In this document: in pieces, positions 52,117 through 60,513 of the stretch
How positions within the stretch are numbered: position 1 is the first letter of the stretch
Layout of the letters: the number at the start of each line of letters is the position of its first letter
Assembly (NCBI RefSeq): GCF_900168045.1
Contig: NZ_FUYY01000001.1
Span: 124,001 to 188,000, forward strand
Source of the DNA: Salegentibacter holothuriorum
GTDB taxonomy: Bacteria; Bacteroidota; Bacteroidia; Flavobacteriales; Flavobacteriaceae
Direction of reading: 5' to 3'
DNA length: 64,000 nt
Made by a program: the position numbers and the translations under genes
Notes under the pieces: generated by a model
What the model saw: the letters and a program-made list of their open reading frames with translations, nothing else
Told to the model about the DNA's origin: nothing
The model's database searches: none

Positions 52117-52124
52117 CAAACTTA
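52117..52124 (-). promoter_or_regulatory. Candidate -7 promoter box for ccoS-ccoNOQP (TAAGTTTG)
   Basis: CAAACTTA on the plus strand is TAAGTTTG on the minus strand, 18 nt before the ccoS ATG. It lies ~33 nt from an FNR-like palindrome, centre to centre. Confidence 0.5.
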
Positions 52125-52147
52125 AAACTGTGTTAAAATCTAAAATA

Positions 52148-52159
52148 TGATTTAAATCA
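52148..52159. promoter_or_regulatory. FNR/CRP-type operator candidate (TGATTTAAATCA)
   Basis: A perfect 12-nt palindrome with the TGAT-N4-ATCA core of FNR boxes. Its centre is about 40 nt upstream of the transcription start implied by the box at 52117-52124, the class II activation position. It lies just beyond the ccoI stop codon. Confidence 0.55.
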
Positions 52160-52162
52160 GTT

Positions 52163-54571
52163 TTACCCTAATACAGTCTTAATTTTTTTTCCCGCAAGGT
52201 TTGTTGCCAGGGTTGAAAAAGCAACAATACTAATAGAACTTAGCGGCATTAGTATGGCTGCAATTACCGGCATTAAATTACCGGTTACAGCAAATGCAAG
52301 GCCTACCACGTTATAGCATAGACTTAGTGCGAAGCTCCATTTAATTATTTTTATTCCTTTTGCTGAAAGTTGAAAATACTTGTTTAACCGGGTTAGGTTT
52401 GAAGCTTCCAGAATACCATCACAAGCCGGGGAGAAAACGTTAATATTTTCTGAAATAGCAATTCCAACATCACTTTGGGCAAGTGCCCCCGCATCGTTGA
52501 GTCCGTCGCCAATCATCATAACCGATTTACCTTCTTGCTGAAGCTTTTTTATAAAATTGAGCTTATCGTCTGGTTTTTGATTGAAGTAAAATTTGGTATT
52601 TAAAGGTAGCATATTTTCCAGCCTTTCCTTTTCACCATCATTATCTCCAGAAAGTATAAAGAGTTGTTTGTTTTCACCCAGGTCCTTAAAAAGTTTTGCA
52701 AGGCCTTCGCGATAAGAATTTTTAAAAACATAGCAACCTTTATATTCTTTATTACTACTTATATGTACCGTGGTTTTGTTTAGCTCTTTGGTTTCAGTAG
52801 GATTATCTTTTACAAAAGTTTCAGAACCAATTTTCATCTTACTACCGTTACTTTCAGAACTAATTCCTTTTCCGGTATGTTCATGAAATTCATCTAAACT
52901 CTTAATGTTGTTTTTATCCAGGATTTGGTAGAGCTGCCTGCTTAAAGGATGCCCTGATGCTCTTAAACTACTGGTTAACAAACTTTGTTCTTCAGCATTA
53001 AGCTTTAGGCCTTCATAGAAAACCTCGGTTTTTCTATTTGAAGTAATTGTTCCGGTTTTATCAAAAACAACACAATCTATTTTTGCAATTTGCTCAATAA
53101 CACCGGCTTCTTTTAAGTAGAATTTATTTCTTCCGAAGATGCGAAGTAAATTTCCAAGAGTAAATGGCGTTGCGAGAGCTATAGCACATGGGCAGGCAAT
53201 AATTAATACCGCGGTAAACACATTTAAGGCCTTGGATGGATCATAAACCAGCCAAAACAAAGTTGCTAAAAAGGCAATACTTAAAACTCCGGTGGTAAAT
53301 CGTTTACTAATTTGATTGATTAACGTCTGAAAATGCCCTTTTTTGTCTTTATCAAAAACTTCATTACTCCAAAGTTTAGTAAGATAACTTTGGTCTATGG
53401 CCTTTATGGCTTCAATTTCAAGGATACCACCCTGCTGCCTTCCTCCGGCATAAAGGGTTTCACCAGATTCTTTTCTAACGGCTTCGGCTTCCCCGGTTAC
53501 AAAACTGTAATCTATGCTTGCCTGGCCTTTCATTAAAACAGCATCTATTGGAATTAATTCGCCATTTCTTATTAAAATGCGATCTCCAGTTTTTATATTA
53601 TAAACCTGTACCTGTTCCTCTACAGTTTCATTAGCGTTATTCTTTGTTATACGCGTTACCGCCATTGGGAAATAGGACTTATAATCCCTCTCAAAAGACA
53701 GGTAGGAATAGGTTTTTTGCTGAAAAAACTTCCCTAGAAGCAGAAAGAACACCAGGCCAGTAAGACTATCAAAAAAGCCGGTTCCCAGATCTAAGAGAAT
53801 TTCTGTAGTACTTCTTATAAAAAGCACGGCAATTCCTAAAGCAATAGGTACGTCTATATTTAAGATTTTAGCTCTTAAACCTTTAAATGCTGAAATAAAA
53901 TAATCTGATCCCGAATAAAAAACCACCGGTAATGAAAAAGCGAACATTAACCAGCGGAATAAATATTTAAATTGATCCAGCCAGAACTCTTTCACTTCAA
54001 AATATTCGGGGAAAGAAAGAAACATTACGTTTCCAAAAGCAAATCCGGCAACACCAAGCTTATAGATTAGGCTTCGGTTTATATTATGATCCTTTTCGTC
54101 ATAATCTTTCAGGGAAATATAGGGTTCGTAGCCAATTCTACTTAGTAGGTAAACCAATTCTTTAAGACTTATTTTTTCTGAAGAAAAACTTATTCGAACT
54201 GTTTTCTTCGGAAAATCTACCTGGGCCGATTTTACTCCTTTGTTAAGTTTTCCAAGATTTTCTAAAACCCAAATACAGGAACTACAGTGCATAGAAGGCA
54301 CCAGGAAATTTGCAATTTGAGTGTTATTTTCATTGAATTCTAAAAGCTTTTCAGCTATTTCTGGATTGTCCAGAAAATCGAATTTACCCTCTGAAGCAGC
54401 TGGAGAAATTCCTGGTTTTTCCTGAAGGTCATAATAATAAGTAAGATCGCTTTCGTTTAATATTTCATAAACGGTTTTACACCCATGGCAACAGAAATCC
54501 TTTTCCTGAAAAACAAGGTGTTCATCTTTACATTCTTCACCACAGTGAAAGCAGCTGGTCATACTTACCAA
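52163..54571 (-). CDS. ccoI: CcoI/FixI heavy-metal (copper) P-type ATPase
   Basis: An 802-residue P1B-type ATPase that exports copper for cbb3 assembly. The N-terminus has a Cys-rich CFHCGEEC...FCCHGC module (~6-33) typical of CcoI. It is followed by an HMA-like domain with MHCSSC. The membrane metal site is CPCAIALATP, phosphorylation site D in FDKTGTITS, GDGLNDAGALAQSDVGIA hinge and HPLSRQ in the N-domain are all present. It lies 64 nt from ccoS and opens the oxidase cluster after nhaA. Confidence 0.93.
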   Translation of the reverse strand: MVSMTSCFHCGEECKDEHLVFQEKDFCCHGCKTVYEILNESDLTYYYDLQEKPGISPAASEGKFDFLDNPEIAEKLLEFNENNTQIANFLVPSMHCSSCIWVLENLGKLNKGVKSAQVDFPKKTVRISFSSEKISLKELVYLLSRIGYEPYISLKDYDEKDHNINRSLIYKLGVAGFAFGNVMFLSFPEYFEVKEFWLDQFKYLFRWLMFAFSLPVVFYSGSDYFISAFKGLRAKILNIDVPIALGIAVLFIRSTTEILLDLGTGFFDSLTGLVFFLLLGKFFQQKTYSYLSFERDYKSYFPMAVTRITKNNANETVEEQVQVYNIKTGDRILIRNGELIPIDAVLMKGQASIDYSFVTGEAEAVRKESGETLYAGGRQQGGILEIEAIKAIDQSYLTKLWSNEVFDKDKKGHFQTLINQISKRFTTGVLSIAFLATLFWLVYDPSKALNVFTAVLIIACPCAIALATPFTLGNLLRIFGRNKFYLKEAGVIEQIAKIDCVVFDKTGTITSNRKTEVFYEGLKLNAEEQSLLTSSLRASGHPLSRQLYQILDKNNIKSLDEFHEHTGKGISSESNGSKMKIGSETFVKDNPTETKELNKTTVHISSNKEYKGCYVFKNSYREGLAKLFKDLGENKQLFILSGDNDGEKERLENMLPLNTKFYFNQKPDDKLNFIKKLQQEGKSVMMIGDGLNDAGALAQSDVGIAISENINVFSPACDGILEASNLTRLNKYFQLSAKGIKIIKWSFALSLCYNVVGLAFAVTGNLMPVIAAILMPLSSISIVAFSTLATNLAGKKIKTVLG

Positions 54572-54635
54572 ATTTTAGCTGCAAATTTCGTGAAATTGTA
54601 TTTATTTAATATGATAGGGATCAGATTTAACTCAA

Positions 54636-55961
54636 CTAATTTCCATTACCGATTTTTCGCAAATAAAAGTAACCAGTTAATCCTGCCATTAAAGAAGCTA
54701 ACAATATTCCAATTTTTGCCTGAGACATATAGTTTTCGTTCTCAAAAGCGAGGTCTGTAATAAATAGCGACATGGTGAATCCAATTGCCGCAAGAAAGCC
54801 AATACCATAAACGTGTTTCCATTTTACTTTTTGTGGAAGTGCTGCAATTTTAAACCAGACCATTAGTTTTGAGAATAAAACCACTCCAATAAATTTTCCG
54901 AAAATGAGTCCACCAACAACACCAAGCATTACCGGACTTACAACTGAGTCAAAAGAGGTTTCTCCAAGGCTAACCCCTGCATTGGCAAATGCAAATAATG
55001 GCAGTATCACAAAGCTCACAAATGGATGGAGTGCATGTTCCAGGCGTTGCAGTGGGGGAGTGGCATCTTCGGTTAAGGAAGAGAATTTTTCTATGGTAAG
55101 TGTAATATGCTCTTCAGATTCTTTGGGATTCTTTTTTCTATTTCTAAATTCTTCCTGGATTTCATAACCCAAAAGTTTAGATTTTCTAAGGAATAAAGGG
55201 GTGTTAATTTTTTTGGTATTCGGGATTGCGAAGGCTGCTAAAACTGCCGCGATAGTAGCGTGAACTCCTGAAAGTAAAATTGCCAGCCATAAACCACCAA
55301 TTCCCATTACAGCATAAAAAAGTGTATTTCTAATTCCAATTAAATTGGCGGCAGCCAGGATCAAAATAAAAACTCCGGCAATAGCGAGGCTTTGTATAGA
55401 AATATCTGATGTATAGAAAAATGCGATTACCAGCACCGCGCCAAGGTCATCTACTATGGCAATAGCGGTTAAAAACACTTTTAGAGGTAATGGAACCCGA
55501 TCTCCAAGAAGATAAAGAATCCCGAGGGCAAAAGCGATATCTGTAGCCATAGGAATTCCCCAACCCGACACAGAATCCAATCCATTATTAAAGTAAAAAA
55601 AAATAAGTGCGGGAAAAAGCATACCACCAATTGCAGCTCCTATAGGAAGCATAGATTTTTTAATACTTGAAAGTTCACCCTGCAGAATTTCCCGTTTAAG
55701 CTCAAGACCAATCATAAAAAAGAAGATAGACATAAGTCCGTCGTTAATCCAATGCAATAAATTTTTTCTTATTATAAAGTCATTAATTCCTAAATGAATG
55801 TACTGCTTCCAAAGATTATGATAAGCGTCAGCTAAAGGAGAATTGGCCACTATCATGGCTAGTAAGGCCGAAAAAATAAGCACTAAACCTACAGATGTTT
55901 TTTTCTCTATAAAATTCTTGATTGGAAGCAGAAGGTAGATGTCAAGACGTGTTTTTTTCAT
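54636..55961 (-). CDS. nhaA: NhaA-type Na+/H+ antiporter
   Basis: A 441-residue antiporter with about 12 helices. The catalytic aspartate pair lies in TAIAIVDDLGAVLVI. Other family landmarks are LLHWINDGLMSIFFFMIGLELKRE, GWGIPMATDIAFALGIL and PLFAFANAGV. It exports sodium in exchange for protons and helps tolerate salt and alkaline pH, fitting a marine organism. It lies upstream of ccoI on the same strand, but the 64-nt gap may hold its own termination and initiation signals. Confidence 0.94.
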   Translation of the reverse strand: MKKTRLDIYLLLPIKNFIEKKTSVGLVLIFSALLAMIVANSPLADAYHNLWKQYIHLGINDFIIRKNLLHWINDGLMSIFFFMIGLELKREILQGELSSIKKSMLPIGAAIGGMLFPALIFFYFNNGLDSVSGWGIPMATDIAFALGILYLLGDRVPLPLKVFLTAIAIVDDLGAVLVIAFFYTSDISIQSLAIAGVFILILAAANLIGIRNTLFYAVMGIGGLWLAILLSGVHATIAAVLAAFAIPNTKKINTPLFLRKSKLLGYEIQEEFRNRKKNPKESEEHITLTIEKFSSLTEDATPPLQRLEHALHPFVSFVILPLFAFANAGVSLGETSFDSVVSPVMLGVVGGLIFGKFIGVVLFSKLMVWFKIAALPQKVKWKHVYGIGFLAAIGFTMSLFITDLAFENENYMSQAKIGILLASLMAGLTGYFYLRKIGNGN

Positions 55962-56187
55962 AGTATTCTTTCTTTGTAGAGAGCTGTATAGTACATATTA
56001 ATAAAACTATTACCATTTTAGCGATGTAGATATGATGAAACTCAGTTTTTTAGATAATTCACGGTAATGAAACTTTATTTATCATATAGGCTTTTTTCTT
56101 ATTCGCTGTTATGCAATTAGCTCATCAATTTTTAAAATATTTCTAAAAAACAAAACTTTACTACCTTTAGGCCTATAAAGTATATAT

Positions 56188-57264
56188 ATGGTAAAAAAAC
56201 TAACCCAAAGTTTGCGCAGGCCTAAAATGAAGTCTGTAAACCAACCTCCGGGAACGGTAACTTATGTAGGAAGAAAAGAATCTGGCGAAACTAAGCTTGA
56301 AGTAATAGATTATAATAAAAACAACTTCGAAAAACTTACTTCTTCCACTACCGAAGATGCTTTTAAATTTGAAGCAGAAGATCGCATTACCTGGTTTAAT
56401 ATAGATGGCTTAAGTAATACAGCCGAAATTGAAAAACTTGGAAAGTATTACGATCTCCATCCTCTAATTATTGAAGATATTGTAAATACAACGCAGCGTC
56501 CAAAGATAGATGAGTATGAAGATTATCTATTTATAGTGGCAAAAATGTTATATCACCAGGATGGAAAATTGGTTAATGAGCATATAAGTTTTGTTTTGGG
56601 TAATAATTATGTACTAACATTTCAAGAAGCAGGAGGAGATGTTTTTGATGGAGTTCGGGGTAGGCTTGAAAAATCTTACGGGCGTATACGAAGTAATGGA
56701 TCAGACTATCTTGTATTTGCGTTGTTAGATGCTATTGTAGATCATTACTTTCTAGTGGTAGACGAGTTAAGCGAAAAAGTGGAGGCCCTGGAAGAGCAGC
56801 TTTTTGAAAGTCAGCCTAGTGATGATATTACCTATGAAATTCAAGACCTTAAAAGATCTATTTTAAGAGTTAGAAGGGCCGTGTTTCCTCTAAAAGAAGT
56901 TATTTTTAGGTTTCAGAAAATGGAAAATGAGCTTATAAAAAGCCGAACAAGAAATTATATCAACGACCTGCATGACCATATATTACAAGTTTCAGAAAAT
57001 ATAGATCTCTATAGAGAAATGGCCTGGGGGCTTATGGATATGTATATGACTACTATTAGCAATAAAATGAACGAGGTAATGAAGGTTTTAACTATAATGG
57101 CCTCAATTTTTATCCCACTTACTTTTATCGCAGGAATTTACGGAATGAATTTTCAATATATGCCAGAGCTACAATGGGAATATAGCTACTTTGTACTTTG
57201 GGGAATAATGATTGCAATTTTTCTATTGATGATCTTTTATTTTAAACGAAAAAAATGGCTATAA
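56188..57264 (+). CDS. corA: CorA-type magnesium/cobalt transporter
   Basis: A 358-residue protein with a large N-terminal cytoplasmic domain (HPLIIEDIVNTTQRPKIDEYEDYLFIVAKML) and two C-terminal helices. The selectivity motif GMN occurs in AGIYGMNFQYMPE between them. The basic tail KRKKWL ends the protein. It forms a pentameric channel for Mg2+, Co2+ or Ni2+. It lies 13 nt upstream of a lactonase gene. Confidence 0.93.
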   Translation: MVKKLTQSLRRPKMKSVNQPPGTVTYVGRKESGETKLEVIDYNKNNFEKLTSSTTEDAFKFEAEDRITWFNIDGLSNTAEIEKLGKYYDLHPLIIEDIVNTTQRPKIDEYEDYLFIVAKMLYHQDGKLVNEHISFVLGNNYVLTFQEAGGDVFDGVRGRLEKSYGRIRSNGSDYLVFALLDAIVDHYFLVVDELSEKVEALEEQLFESQPSDDITYEIQDLKRSILRVRRAVFPLKEVIFRFQKMENELIKSRTRNYINDLHDHILQVSENIDLYREMAWGLMDMYMTTISNKMNEVMKVLTIMASIFIPLTFIAGIYGMNFQYMPELQWEYSYFVLWGIMIAIFLLMIFYFKRKKWL

Positions 57265-57277
57265 CTCAATTAAAAAT

Positions 57278-58399
57278 ATGATACGATTTACTTTAATTAC
57301 GCTTGCCTTGATCTTAACTGCAAGCTGCACGGCGCAAAAAACTGAGGTTCCTGTTTATATTGGAACTTATACTAAAAAGGAGGGGCACGTAGATGGCAAA
57401 GCTAAAGGAATATTCTTAGCGATGCAGGATCCAGAAAATGGAAGTTTACAACCCAAAAATACCGTCGCTGAAATTACTAATCCCAGTTTTGTTAAAGTTT
57501 CTAAAGATGGAAAAAATCTTTATGCAGTAAGCGAATTGGGAAGTGGGAATGTAGATTCGGTTTTTATTTATTCCTATAAAATAAATAAAGACAATAGCCT
57601 GAAAGAGCTTGGCAAAATTTCTACTGAAAGTTTTGCACCCTGCCATATTGAATTGGATAAGACTGGCGACTATATTTTTGTTTCCAATTATTTAGGAGGG
57701 GTTGTGATGGTTTATAAAAGAGATAAGGGAGGGAATCTTCAAAAACAACAAAAGCTTCAACTTGAAAATGCAGAAGACTCCAATGCTCATTCGGTTTCAA
57801 TTTCTTCTGATAATAAAACAGCTTATATTTCTGATCTTGGAAACGATAAAATATGGATATATAATTTTGATGAACAAACAGGAAAATTAAGCCCTAAAGA
57901 AAAATATTTTGTTCAATTAAAGGAAAATTCAGGGCCCAGACACTTTGATTTTTCTAAAGATAATAACTTCGCGTTTTCCCTAAACGAGATTAACTCTACC
58001 ATAAGCGTTTTTGATATTGAAGAAAATGGCAACCTGGAAATTATTCAAAATATTTCAAGTCTACCTGAAGCTTTTAAAGGAAACAATTCTGGTGCAGATA
58101 TTCATGTGCATCCATCGGGAAAATTTTTATATGCTTCTAATCGTGGGCATAATAGCATTGTAGCTTTTAAGATAAATGAAGATTCAGGAAAATTAAGTGT
58201 GATTGGTCACTATCCAACAAAGGGGGAAACCCCAAGAAATTTTGCGATTTCTCCAGGTGGGAAATTCCTGTATGCAGCTAATCAGGATACTTCAACAATC
58301 AGTAATTTTAAGGTGAACTCAAATACCGGTGAACTAGAGGACCATTTACTTCCTATTGAAGTAATGTCTCCCGTTTGTGTGGAGTTTGCTGAAAATTGA
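57278..58399 (+). CDS. Exported 6-phosphogluconolactonase-type beta-propeller protein
   Basis: A 373-residue protein. A lipoprotein-like signal (LITLALILTASCTAQ) puts the cysteine at ~17, although the lipobox is imperfect. The rest is a seven-bladed propeller of the lactonase family (PVYIGTYTKKEG, FVKVSKDGKNLYAVSEL, ADIHVHPSGKFLYASNRGHNS, ISPGGKFLYAANQD). Cytoplasmic relatives hydrolyse 6-phosphogluconolactone (YbhE/Pgl). An exported version may act on another lactone or as a binding protein (inference). It is probably cotranscribed with corA. Confidence 0.82.
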   Translation: MIRFTLITLALILTASCTAQKTEVPVYIGTYTKKEGHVDGKAKGIFLAMQDPENGSLQPKNTVAEITNPSFVKVSKDGKNLYAVSELGSGNVDSVFIYSYKINKDNSLKELGKISTESFAPCHIELDKTGDYIFVSNYLGGVVMVYKRDKGGNLQKQQKLQLENAEDSNAHSVSISSDNKTAYISDLGNDKIWIYNFDEQTGKLSPKEKYFVQLKENSGPRHFDFSKDNNFAFSLNEINSTISVFDIEENGNLEIIQNISSLPEAFKGNNSGADIHVHPSGKFLYASNRGHNSIVAFKINEDSGKLSVIGHYPTKGETPRNFAISPGGKFLYAANQDTSTISNFKVNSNTGELEDHLLPIEVMSPVCVEFAEN

Positions 58400-58426
58400 T
58401 TCAACTAAGAAATTGATTTTATAAAA

Positions 58427-58459
58427 AGTCCTCACAGGTTTTAAAAACCTGTGAGGACT
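58427..58459. terminator. Long perfect hairpin after the lactonase gene
   Basis: AGTCCTCACAGGTTTT (58427-58442) and AAAACCTGTGAGGACT (58444-58459) pair over 16 bp. It lies between convergent genes and could serve as a terminator or be another dispersed hairpin. A family A half copy follows. Confidence 0.6.
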
Positions 58460-58479
58460 CCTTTAAATTCCAAGGGCTT

Positions 58480-58505
58480 AGATTCTGAAATAAATTCAGA
58501 ATGAC
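58480..58505. repeat. Dispersed palindromic repeat, family A copy 6 (right arm only)
   Basis: AG-ATTCTGAA-ataaa-TTCAGAAT-GAC, nearly the same as the right arm of copy 1 (617-642). The left arm is absent. Confidence 0.6.
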
Positions 58506-58519
58506 CTAAGGTTTCACAA

Positions 58520-59440
58520 TTACCTTCCTTCAACTTCCTCAATTATAAAAAAGCCGTCATTGCCTTGAGATTGATAAAGGGGCATAAAGATTCTGGCATC
58601 CCATTCACTTTTCAACTCCTTTCCATTCTGTCTTGCAAGGAGTTCTCCTTTTTTAATTTTCTGAAAATTCTCGTATCCAGGTTCCATTTTAAAAGTATCC
58701 GAATCTTTTAATCCATGGCGATGAACCAACTCGAAGGTTTTTTGCTCTGGAGCATTCTTTTCAGCAAAATGATTTACACAGTCTGGATATGTTTCAATTT
58801 GAGATAAATCTAAATTACAGGCTTCTTTTAAGGCCAACCAAATTACACCTTCATGATTTTCAACAGAAGCTTTATCTTCATGCTGCCCAGCTTCGAAAAC
58901 AAAACCTGTCATTCCTATTCGACTAAGATAATGGTCTATATCCCCGGTTATAATATCACTAAATCCCCGTACTATAAAGGTTGGAAAATTGTGTGCCCAC
59001 TTATCGTTATCATTTACTTCTTGCACAGAGACATAGGGCAGACTAGCCGATGAAGTAGTATGGCAATCCAGGAAATATCTTTTATTGAATTTTTTTTCCG
59101 GAAATTGATTTAAAATTTCAATAATCTCCCACATTTCCTTTTGCTCGTGGGTTTCATCCTTTTTTTGTTTGATGTTTTCTTCGGTCCACACTCTATTTAA
59201 GTCTTCATCTATATATCGCTTATTTTGATTTAGCGCTTTGTGATTTCCGGATACCCCAACCAATATTCCTTCAATTTTTGGCTTGGTTGTTTCTAATTGC
59301 TTAAAAACTTCTTCCAGAGCCTGGACTCCGCTAGGTTCATTACCATGAATGCCGGCGGTAACAAAAAGTAAAGGTCCTTTTTTATTGCTGGTATATTTCC
59401 CTATTATTCTGGGAATATGTGTGTCTGGTTTGTTGCTCAT
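58520..59440 (-). CDS. M14-family zinc carboxypeptidase / succinylglutamate desuccinylase-like enzyme
   Basis: A 306-residue cytoplasmic protein of the AstE/aspartoacylase group. Zinc ligands lie in TAGIHGNEPSG (His and Glu) and FLDCHTTSSA (His). DLNRVW contributes the substrate-contacting arginine, and FEAGQHED carries the catalytic Glu. The C-terminal region is longer than in aspartoacylase. It probably cleaves an amide of a small peptide or acylated amino acid. It lies 23 nt after a GshB-like ATP-grasp gene in a three-gene operon. Confidence 0.82.
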   Translation of the reverse strand: MSNKPDTHIPRIIGKYTSNKKGPLLFVTAGIHGNEPSGVQALEEVFKQLETTKPKIEGILVGVSGNHKALNQNKRYIDEDLNRVWTEENIKQKKDETHEQKEMWEIIEILNQFPEKKFNKRYFLDCHTTSSASLPYVSVQEVNDNDKWAHNFPTFIVRGFSDIITGDIDHYLSRIGMTGFVFEAGQHEDKASVENHEGVIWLALKEACNLDLSQIETYPDCVNHFAEKNAPEQKTFELVHRHGLKDSDTFKMEPGYENFQKIKKGELLARQNGKELKSEWDARIFMPLYQSQGNDGFFIIEEVEGR

Positions 59441-59463
59441 AATAAGTTCCTTTTAAATATTGT

Positions 59464-60513
59464 TTATTCCATACAGGCTATTTCCCTGTTGGTAAATTGA
59501 TTCCCATAAAGAGTTTTATATTCAACTTTACGTTCTATAGCTTCAATTACTACATCAGAGAATTCGGGTAATCCTATATCTTTAAAATGTTCCATACCAC
59601 CAGGGCTTAGCACATTAATTTCTATCAATTTATCTTTTACTACATCAAGGCCTACAAAGAAGAGTCCGTCACGAATAAGTTTTGGTGCGGTAAGATCTAC
59701 AATGCGTTGCATCTCTGGAGTAAGTTCACTACTATCTGCTGTGGCACCTAGAGCAAAATTACTTCTAAATTCACCTTCTCCGCTAACACGTCTAATAATA
59801 GCCTGTTTCCCATCTTTTACCATTACCCGTCCATTCATTAAAATAATTCTAACGTCACCATCTTTAACAGCCGGTAAAAATTCCTGGGCAATAACGTAAC
59901 CCTTTTGGCTAATAGTTTCAATGATCTGGTTAATATTTTTTTCGTTTTCATCTACAAGGAAAACATTTTGTCCTCCCGAGCCTTCTAGTGGTTTTAAAAC
60001 AATCTTTTTATTATTTTTCTCCCAGAATTCTAAAATGTCTTCTTTTTTCCTGGTAATTAAAGAATTGGGCTTTATTTCTGCCGGGAGTTCCTCGAAGTAA
60101 AGTTTATCAATAAAGGCATTAGAAAGTGCATAAGCATCGTTTAGCACCAATACCCCTTGTTGCTGCATCATTCTTCCAAAGGCAACTCCAGCTTGCTCTG
60201 CCCATTCGCGGCCAGATTCTTCTTCGGTAGGGTTGTTTCTTATAAAGAGCACATCAAGTTTATTTGCTGTAATCTTTTTTTTCCTGGCCTTAGAGCTCTG
60301 CAAAGCTTCTAAAAACTTTTTTGGTGATTTGGTTTTGGTATTTGTTGGTACTTGAGTACTGTTAATACTTATAGGAGCATCGTGATGAAAGTTAAAATCT
60401 CCCACGCCCATGGCGTAAACATCATGCTCTCTAGAATGAGCCATAGTCATTAACATTACGGAAGTTCCGCAACTTTCAGTTTCAATATCGTTTAATACAA
60501 AGCAAATTTTCAT
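59464..60513 (-). CDS. Glutathione synthetase-like ATP-grasp ligase
   Basis: A 349-residue enzyme with the GshB fold. An N-terminal lid domain (MKICFVLNDIETESCGTSVMLM) precedes the ATP-grasp domain with KPLEGSGGQNVFLVD, the central E in AQEFLPAVKDGDVRIILMNGRV, and the metal-binding Glu and Asn in LIEINVLSPGGME. It would join a carboxylate to an amine at the expense of ATP. GshA is not in the window, so classical glutathione synthesis is not shown. Its start overlaps the stop of the QEGLA gene by 4 nt. Confidence 0.82.
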   Translation of the reverse strand: MKICFVLNDIETESCGTSVMLMTMAHSREHDVYAMGVGDFNFHHDAPISINSTQVPTNTKTKSPKKFLEALQSSKARKKKITANKLDVLFIRNNPTEEESGREWAEQAGVAFGRMMQQQGVLVLNDAYALSNAFIDKLYFEELPAEIKPNSLITRKKEDILEFWEKNNKKIVLKPLEGSGGQNVFLVDENEKNINQIIETISQKGYVIAQEFLPAVKDGDVRIILMNGRVMVKDGKQAIIRRVSGEGEFRSNFALGATADSSELTPEMQRIVDLTAPKLIRDGLFFVGLDVVKDKLIEINVLSPGGMEHFKDIGLPEFSDVVIEAIERKVEYKTLYGNQFTNREIACME

